From Ipomoea triloba (Eukaryota > Streptophyta > Magnoliopsida > Solanales > Convolvulaceae), in assembly GCF_003576645.1 (NCBI RefSeq), contig NC_044924.1, positions 27,726,556 to 27,790,555 of the forward strand: a DNA stretch of 64,000 nt. The letters are read 5' to 3'. This document shows, piece after piece, positions 57,095 through 64,000 of this stretch (position 1 is its first letter; each line of letters begins with the position of its first letter). The position numbers were made by a program, and so were the translations under genes. The notes beneath the pieces are model-generated. The model saw only the letters and a program-made list of their open reading frames with translations, searched no databases and had not been told where the DNA came from.

Positions 57095-57167
57095 TTCCGT
57101 TGCCAAGAATCAAACCCAAGTCTCTCAGGTGAGAGCCAAGTATCCTAACCAACTAGACTACAACGGA
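57095..57167 (-). pseudogene. tRNA-Glu pseudogene in arm 2
   Basis: 73-nt counterpart of the tRNA at 53669. On minus the acceptor stem and CTC anticodon remain, but CCGGG/CCCGG of the T stem is TTGGG/CTTGG, the B box reads GGTTTGATTC, and CTCGG/CCGAG is CTTGG/CTGAG. All these are C-to-T changes, mostly in CpG or CCGG context. The changed stems are held by G-T pairs at best. Probably not transcribed well. Confidence 0.85.
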
Positions 57168-57420
57168 TGTGTTGATACAATCTGACTAACTCTTTGGTGT
57201 TCCTTTTTTCGTGTTTCTTTGACCCAAAGCCAAATTTCCTTGCATATATTTAGGGTCCGTTTGGTTCATTGGGTTTCCATACCATGAATGAGAATCAAAA
57301 TCATAGTTAGTGTTTGATTGACAACTTTTTAAAACACGACTATGGGATTTGATTACCCTTTCAACTAAAAACGTTATTTCTTAATTACATTTTATATTGT
57401 CTTAATTACAATTATGGGAA

Positions 57421-58499
57421 TTGCATTTAGAACTAAGGGTTCATCTGCAAACTTGGAAAATAATTTCCAAAAAATAGATTATTAGGTAGTGCTTTGTTAG
57501 GCTGGACAACTAATCTCTTTACTCTATTGTTTGGGTAAATTAAGAGCGGCTAAGCCTCGAATTATCTAGTTCTATGATAAGATGTGCATGCATCACTCGT
57601 AAGGAGACCCGCTAACCCTTTGAGTCTTTGACTCTACTTGCTTATTCTAGGGTTGTTGACTTGAATGGGCAAAAACCAAGTGGAGTGGACAAATTAAAGA
57701 TGGACCATTTTTAAAACTTGGATATGTTTAGGCAAAAGTCCTTTGGCAGAACTCCTTTGGGACTTACGTTTGTTGATAGAAATGTAAGTCCCAAAAGAGT
57801 TGCATGGTGATCTTAAGTTGCTGCAAATAGCTGGTTTTATGGTGATCTTAAGCTGAACCTGAAGCACATGTACACTTAAATAACGTCTCTTGCATTCCAT
57901 GTCATGCAATACTCTCACTCTTGGACACGATGTTGTTCAAAAAGTCACACTAGTCCCATGTGGTTAGGAAACAGTGCAACACATTCTAAGTCAGTGTAAT
58001 GGGTATTAATTCCAGTGTTGCCACCGCCATCGCCACCGCCGCACTAGAAAAAGCCTTCAATGATGAGGAGTCGACGAAACTCTTCAAGAACAACACATTC
58101 TACTTTACTGTACTTCTTCTACAAACCTTTAACAGGCGTCATTGAGAGTGAGCCTGAGGTCGTCCAAAAGTTATGCATAGCTTTATATTAAAGCCATGAA
58201 TGTCTGCTGCAAGGTTTAACACGGTTAAATGAGAGATGGGGGAGAAAACTTATGAAATTACATTTTTATCCTTAATTTTAACCATCAACTAACAAACAAG
58301 TTAACAGATGACTAAATCGGGCAAATATTACATATATAGTTGAGGACTTAATTGGATAAGAATGGTAGTCGAGGACTAAATTGATAATTACGGCATAGTC
58401 GATGGACCATTTTGGATATTAACCCATTAATAAAAGATGATAGACTAAAGAAAGTTTTTAAATATAGAAACATTATAAAAGATAAAAAAAAATACTTAC
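57421..58499. other. intergenic DNA, no certain gene
   Basis: 58010-58140 is GC-richer, with a plus reading SVATAIATAALEKAFNDEES that is open for about 30 codons but unassigned. 58240-58440 carries phrases (TTAACCATCAACTAACAAACAAG, GAGGACTAAATTG) of the same repeat family as the element at 56071, so it is probably one degraded end of a relative. Confidence 0.4.
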
Positions 58500-61400
58500 A
58501 TTATAAAGACTTGTATTATGGACACATCGAGCCAATTCATCGTCAACAAGTTTTTAATGTCTTCAAACATCACGAAACACTCCTCTAGGTCCAACCTAGG
58601 TGCCAGCTAGGTTGGGCATCCACTATGAAATTTTTATACCAAGGGCTTTAGACCCATTCCTCGTATCAATTTCTCAACAACCAAAGGTTACCCTTAGGTT
58701 AGCGGCCACGCACTACGTTATCTTTTGACCTTATAGTCAACAGAGATAACTCCCGTTGTGAGAAATTGTTTAATGGGATTATGTCTACGACTTATAAGTC
58801 TAGACTTACCATTCAACTCTGTACTCTACCAATTTTGGCTATCGCAAAGCCCACACATTGGAGGTACGATTTTTCCAACTTAGGAATATTCTAAAAACGA
58901 ATGGCATAGCCATTCAGCTTCTCGCGACACATGTGTCTAAGACTTTCAACATAGATTCCATCCTGGATCTAGCTATCACCAGAATTTCCACTTGACAGAC
59001 CACACAGGCTCACATCAACCCCATTCACGGACTTAGTGTCCTTTAGATATCTGGTTACCATGCTATACCCTTCAAGTACAGCTGGATATCACACGTAGTG
59101 TAGTCTAAAGTCATGAATATACCGAAGGCATTTCATAACTCTCACTATTGCCTTCTAGTGTATAGCACTAGGGTTACTCGTATAACTACAGAGTTTGTTA
59201 ACCACAAAGGCAACATCTGGCCCAGCACACCTCATCATTAGATACTACTAAACTACCAATAATCTGAGTGTATTCTACTAGAGAAATACAATCACTGTGA
59301 TTTTTTGATAGTTGTACGTTAGTATCTAACGTTGTCTAAGCCACTTGATTATCATCATTTTGCAAGGAATTAATCAGCACAATGAGATTGGTTTCACACG
59401 AGACCATCAAGTCCTCTCACGATTTTAATCCAAAGATTTAAATCCGCTAAACCCATAGCTTTCATGTCAAATCTCCAATTTAACATGATCCTTGGTATAT
59501 TTGATCATACGATCGTTTCTACCCACGATGAGTTTATCGTGTATAAACACATATAGTGATATCATGTCTATCATATACCATATGTAGACACACTTGTCAC
59601 TTTGTTTATACTAAACTCGTTGGTTATCATTGTATGATCAAAACATCACGTGCCAATTTTCAGGCTATTGTTTTGAAACAGACATACAAAGATTTCACCA
59701 ATCTATACACTTTCTTTCGTAGCGTGGAACCACCAAAACCCTTAGGTCGTTCCTTGTCTATAAAGAAAGTGGTTTTCCACATCCATTTGATGAAATTCTG
59801 AATCCCACACAGTGGTTATGGTAAGTATCATCCTTATGGATTTTTATTCTCATCACGAGAAAATATACATTGAAGTAGCAAAGGCACTCGCATCGCATGT
59901 AATTTTCAATTACAAGCCAAGCCTTATACTTCAATGAAATCATCCGGTTTTATCTTTCGACTAATGATCCATTAAGATCCAAAAGTTTTGCGACCCGGGG
60001 GAAGAACAACCAGTTCCAAAGTATGATTCTCTAAGATAGAATCTACGTACTTCACTTTATAGCCTCTTTATGGTATAAAACCAATTTGAAACTTACGAAC
60101 CAGCCAACCACTAGAAGGGGATTAATTCTCAAAATTAATATTGGACTTAATATGAAATTAGTTTCGTAACGTTTTAGAATTAATCCCTGAATAGTCTAGC
60201 CGGTCACGAGAGGTGACTTTGTCCAATCACGAGAGGTAAACTCATTTTACTTCCCGCGGACATCCGTAGAAATAACAATTTTTACATACATTCGAGGCTT
60301 TGTTTTCTAACAAACGTGTCAAAAAATCTGATCCATTTCCTAGTAAACAAGTTAGACTATGCGTATCGCATTCTAACAAGTACGTCAGAAAATCTGGACC
60401 ACAGAATTTTCCAATCCCAGCCAAATCCAGTTCATTTTCTACTTAACAAATTAGAACATGCTCACTGCATTCTAATATGTACGTCAGAAAATCTGGATTA
60501 CAGGATTTTCCAATCCTAACTCACTTGCTACGTCTAGCTTTGAGCTCGGGTTTTAGGTCCCTCATTAGACCTTCATAGAAATAAACATCTTCAAAGAACA
60601 ATGAATTTCTGAATTGTCATGTTCTTAAGTACGTCCGTAACATGGACTTTGAGTACAGAGAACAAAACCACATTTGGCAAGCCAACCCCCCCACACATTT
60701 CAAGTATTAATAGGATATAGCTCATATCTATCCACAACTCGTAAGGAGCCTCATCGAGTTACTTGTGGGAAACCTTTGTTAAAGGTTTTTGCTTGACCAA
60801 AATAATAATTGCCTCACCCCCACATTCTTGGGGTAGGCCCGAACATATCAATGTCTTGATATTCGTGTTCGGTAACATTATACGATTTAGGTGAATCCAC
60901 ATTGTACCCTCGAGTGCAATAACAACATAGAAATCACCCGAAGGTGTTTCTTGTTCACCACATCGATCAGATTTATACCGCATTAATTCCACAATTAATT
61001 TGGTTTTTCCAACTTTATTCTTATAAAGAGTAACATTCCGCTACAGCGGTCTTGAAAACAACAACCAATACACTTCTCACAAGGTGCAGGCAGTTCCAAA
61101 CTACCCCTCACGAGAGGTGAAAGGGGAAGCACCTTTCGCAAGATGCAATTAAGCCCCACGAGAAGTGCTCGAATCACCTATCTGGAAGAATAACAACCTT
61201 CCATATGCTTTCACTTCAAATGGTTGTGACTTGTGACAACCAAATTAAAGCCGACTAACGTTGAGCTTTTAATCCCTGGACATTAGTGCTGTAGAAAACT
61301 TTCATAGTGAATTCAATTAGCACTCTATAGTACCAATAATACACTTGTCCGCTGGTGTACGAAACGCCATCACATTTGTACGTTAGTGGTTCATAGAACC

Positions 61401-62255
61401 CACTTTCCTTGTACTAAATACACTCATAATTAAGCGATTAAGCTTCATAATAAATGTAAATAGGTGCTGCCACGTACCGACGTGTTAAATAATTAGCAAC
61501 ATATTGAGCCTTTCGTTAGTGCTACAACATTAGCACAGATTAACAACCCAACATTCCATCATTTGTCTCAAATTAAATTTCACACTAGGAAAATTTGGAA
61601 TTCTTGATCAAGTTAACTGTAACACAAATAACAAGATCAAATCAACCAAAATTTCAACTAGTTGAATCAAGCCATTATAATCGTATTAAGAATATTATTC
61701 AAAATATTCAATACAATAGAGCCGTGACGCTCACGATTATATAGTCATCACAATTTTTGACAAATTTAGCCTTGAAATCTAGAATCGGAGTTCTTTACAA
61801 GATTTCAACATGTAACACACTTGTTACATTTCGTTTAGGTCGTTCAACCATTTTGTATATCGTGATCCAATAATCTCAAAATTTATTCGAAAATCTGGCA
61901 TAACTAATTTATGGACGACATTCGAGAGCCTCTATGCTATACAAGTTAACTAGTCTTAAAAGGACCCTTGTATAGTTGTATATATAGTGGTGCAAAGTCA
62001 CTTTCCCAACCAATGTGAGACAAAAACTTATTTAAAGCTTTTCCACACCATAATTCCATCTCAAAGGGTCCTACTTTGATAACCCATTTCTCATTCACCC
62101 ATTATCCATTTTGAGCGTATAATATATCGATCTCTTCGTCTAACTACGAAGAACCCGAATTCACTTTAACTCAACCCAAATCGGAAGTAGACTCTACGTA
62201 TATTTATACCATAAAATGGCCACTTAAAATACCATTTATGTCATTTTTTCCAACA
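58500..62255 (-). mobile_element. degraded Ty1/copia retrotransposon
   Basis: Minus strand. Near 59000-59180 the reading SYTSNPSAIH, KAIVRVMKCLRYIHDFRLHY, YPAVLEGYS and YLKDTKSVNG is the copia RNase H end of pol. Near 59380-59530 RFDMKAMGLADLNLWIKIVRGLDGL is the reverse transcriptase end. The catalytic YVDD region is changed to LYTINSSW. Stops are frequent. Further left in the element (60180-61200) gag-like DNA holds repeats of TCACGAGAGGT and a 100-bp direct repeat (60380 and 60480: GTACGTCAGAAAATCTGGA). A likely 5' LTR begins at 62255 on minus with TGTTGGAAAAAATGAC. The 3' LTR end was not found. Dead. Confidence 0.75.
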
Positions 62256-62629
62256 TGAAGGATGTGGCAGCTCTACCTATGTTTGTAGACAAGAGTAGAA
62301 ACAAAAAACTAAAGCATAAATTTATAAAGTAACGTTTAAGAGTTTTGGAGTTATTCTTCTCCCCAAATGTCATTAGCCAGAGAATTCTCAATGCCTCCAC
62401 AACAAGCATGCAGTGGCTTTTATATATGCATGAAAGTAACGTTAAGAAATCTAAAAAATAGGAAGACTAATTTATTTGAATGTATGCATGGAAGTAACGT
62501 TAAAAATTCTAAAAAAAAAAGTAATAGGAAGACTAAGTTATTTGAGTAAGTCTTCATCTCCTTAATCATTCAAGAATTTCCTTCTTTTCTTGTTGCAAAA
62601 ATCACACCTAAACGTTGATTAATTGGCAC

Positions 62630-63050
62630 GGTACTAGGCGTCAGCCGACCGCGTAGTGTTTCACCATATCGGTGGTCTAGGCGGCCACATAGGCTTCCTA
62701 GGCGCTGACTAGGCCTCATAGGCACCAACTAGGTCGCCTAGGCACCGACTAAGCCACTTGCCGGCTGATTGCCTATTGTTCTCTTTTAATTTAAATGAGT
62801 TATTTCACTCAAAATGATATCGTTTTGAGTGAAATAATCCTAAATTGTTAAAACTCTAAATGTTTTTTAGGTTACAATTTAATATTTTAGTATTAATTAT
62901 TAAATTATTAAATAGTTTATAATTATAAGTCATGAAAAAATTAAAAAAAAAATGCATGAGTGCCTAGGCACCAATTAATCACTGCCTAGGCGTCCTATGC
63001 CTTAGGCACCCCCGAGCGCCTAGGAGTGTCTAACGATTTTTTCAACCATG
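62630..63050. mobile_element. GC-rich TAGGCG-type repeat element, second copy
   Basis: Like 81-473: ends full of CCTAGGCG, CTAGGCACC and GCCGACC motifs (62634-62780 and 62955-63025), an AT-rich core between them. The ends are loosely inverted (GTTGATTAATTGG left, CAATTTTTTC-AACC-like right, read in reverse). A 13-bp palindromic word TCACTCAAAATGATATCGTTTTGAGTGA lies at 62806-62833. Confidence 0.5.
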
Positions 63051-63059
63051 ATTTTCCGT

Positions 63060-63660
63060 CTCTGGTATTGCTTGCCTATAAACGTATCAGTAAGCTATGA
63101 TTGAAATCCAAGTGTCCCTTGCTTATTGTGGAGGCTATACCACAACTATCAGCATAGTCCCGGATGGCATATTATGGCAACGATGCAATCAACGCAGGAT
63201 CAAGCCCTAATACCCTCTGTGGGAGTTTTGTCCTCTCATTGGAGTGGTTCCTTGTAGGCACCAGACACTGATCCTCCTATTTAATGTCCACTGAGTCACC
63301 GTCATTTACTTCTCCACAATCTAGTCTGGACCAATAAATTTTGCCTTTTGTGGGCAAGATATTTATCTTTGAAGCTTGGATTGATTTACTACAAAAGTAA
63401 GATAAAAGGAAAAGATATTAAACATGATGATAAGAGTTTATTTGGAAGTTCAAGCACATCTTCACATTCATACTCCAATATTCTCACTGATTTTCAAACC
63501 ATATATCCAAGTTCCAGGGCTGCACAGCATCTGCACAGCGTCTGCACAACTGGTTTGCCTGGAAACAACATAGATGATCCTAACAAAACTTCAACTTTGC
63601 AAAATGTTGAAACTAATGGGGAACCTTTTCATGTAAACTTTGCGGATAATAAGAATTGAG
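63060..63660. repeat. duplicated block with SAUR relic, copy 2
   Basis: Matches 51230-51730 in order: SAUR relic (minus reading DYADSCGIASTISKGH at 63105-63155), GC-richer middle, then CTTTGAAGCTTGGATTGATTTACT and CCAAGTTCCAGGGCTGCACAGCATCTGCACAGCGTCTGC. The plus frame 63348-63659 (103 codons, FGSSSTSSHSYSNILTDFQ...) is open only here; copy 1 is broken, so I do not call it a gene, though it may be a captured exon. Confidence 0.7.
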
Positions 63661-63889
63661 AAAAGGGTTCCTTAAACTCCATTGTCAGCATTAGCGATGA
63701 TAATCCTAAGAATCCCATCAACATCAAGAACGGAGAAAAGGATCTACGGCTGAAGTTAAAAATTACATCTTGCATGGCACAAAAGATGGGAATCAACCTC
63801 AACCTGCAATAAAATAAAAAGATGAGGTACATTTGTTAATTGATTGATTAGTTTACAAGATGACCAACAATTTAATCATAATTATTATA

Positions 63890-64000
63890 TTTAGAAAGCT
63901 AATTTTAGAAGTTAGGAAGAATGCCCAAGATGAATAAAAGGAAAGACTACAGAACATATATATCAAGTATTGGATATCTGTACATTTCACATGATGTGTG
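63890..64000 (-). other. 3' flank of a further minus SAUR just outside the window
   Basis: GATATCAAGTATTGG and TCTGTACATTTCACATGATGTGT match the DNA beyond the stop codon of the minus SAURs at 46999 (46905-46950) and 49509 (49415-49460). In those genes the stop codon lies about 50-60 bp further on. Confidence 0.7.

Larger units (their letters stand above)
55750..57420. repeat. inverted duplication, arm 2
   Basis: Reverse complement of 53445-54113 at roughly 90% by eye, expanded by a 967-bp insertion at 56071-57037. It carries a decayed tRNA copy. The pair of arms encloses 1.6 kb with one dead and one intact minus SAUR. Confidence 0.9.

Overview
The window is AT-rich plant nuclear DNA. The introns are typical of dicots (T-rich tracts, TTGTTGCAG/GTATGG borders), the genes are small plant-specific types (SAUR auxin-response genes, an FHA protein, RF298-type RING ligases), and plant transposons are nested throughout. 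A eudicot is certain enough. An asterid, perhaps Convolvulaceae, is my guess from the style of the repeats and was not tested.

0-27 kb: a decayed, tandemly duplicated locus. A segment made of promoter, short leader, long 5'-UTR intron and a 41-48 nt non-coding exon recurs about seven times (units A-G, starting near 0.77, 4.35, 16.75, 22.65, 23.8, 25.1 and 25.9 kb). Only units A, B and C keep coding sequence, each a different broken piece of an RF298/RF4-type RING-HC E3 ligase. A has lost the RING, B keeps little but the RING, and C keeps a coiled coil plus a RING whose last cysteine is tyrosine. Unit B is split by a 5.7-kb Mutator-like element (4686-10412) with about 170-bp inverted ends, a 9-bp target duplication, a captured GRF zinc-finger gene, a 10-copy subterminal tandem repeat, and a tandem TRIM retroelement inside that repeat. 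Unit C is preceded by a hAT element inside an older MITE and followed by a SINE and a 9 x 120-bp minisatellite.

27-35 kb: mostly repeats. A CACTA end, a hAT remnant, a broken RNase H-like gene of LINE type, a bystin-like gene relic and nested Helitron ends. 35.4-37.0 kb holds the best single gene of the window, an intact intronless FHA-domain protein of 538 aa. 37-43 kb: a SAUR relic, a diacylglycerol kinase pseudogene that keeps its introns, and repeats, including a second copy of the DNA upstream of the FHA gene.

43-64 kb: a SAUR cluster built from head-to-head pairs. Each pair has a 144-aa SAUR on the minus strand and a 95-96-aa SAUR on the plus strand around a shared 0.6-0.9-kb promoter. 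Six intact SAUR genes and several relics are visible. A tRNA-Glu(CTC) gene lies in a large inverted duplication whose other arm holds a decayed tRNA copy and a 967-bp Mutator-like element carrying a PPR gene fragment. A degraded Ty1/copia element (about 58.5-62.3 kb) and another GC-rich repeat follow. The last 100 bp match the DNA beyond the stop codon of minus-strand SAUR genes, so the cluster continues past the window.

Likely functional here: six SAUR genes, the FHA gene and one tRNA. The RING genes of units B and C are doubtful. Most other long open frames are chance frames.
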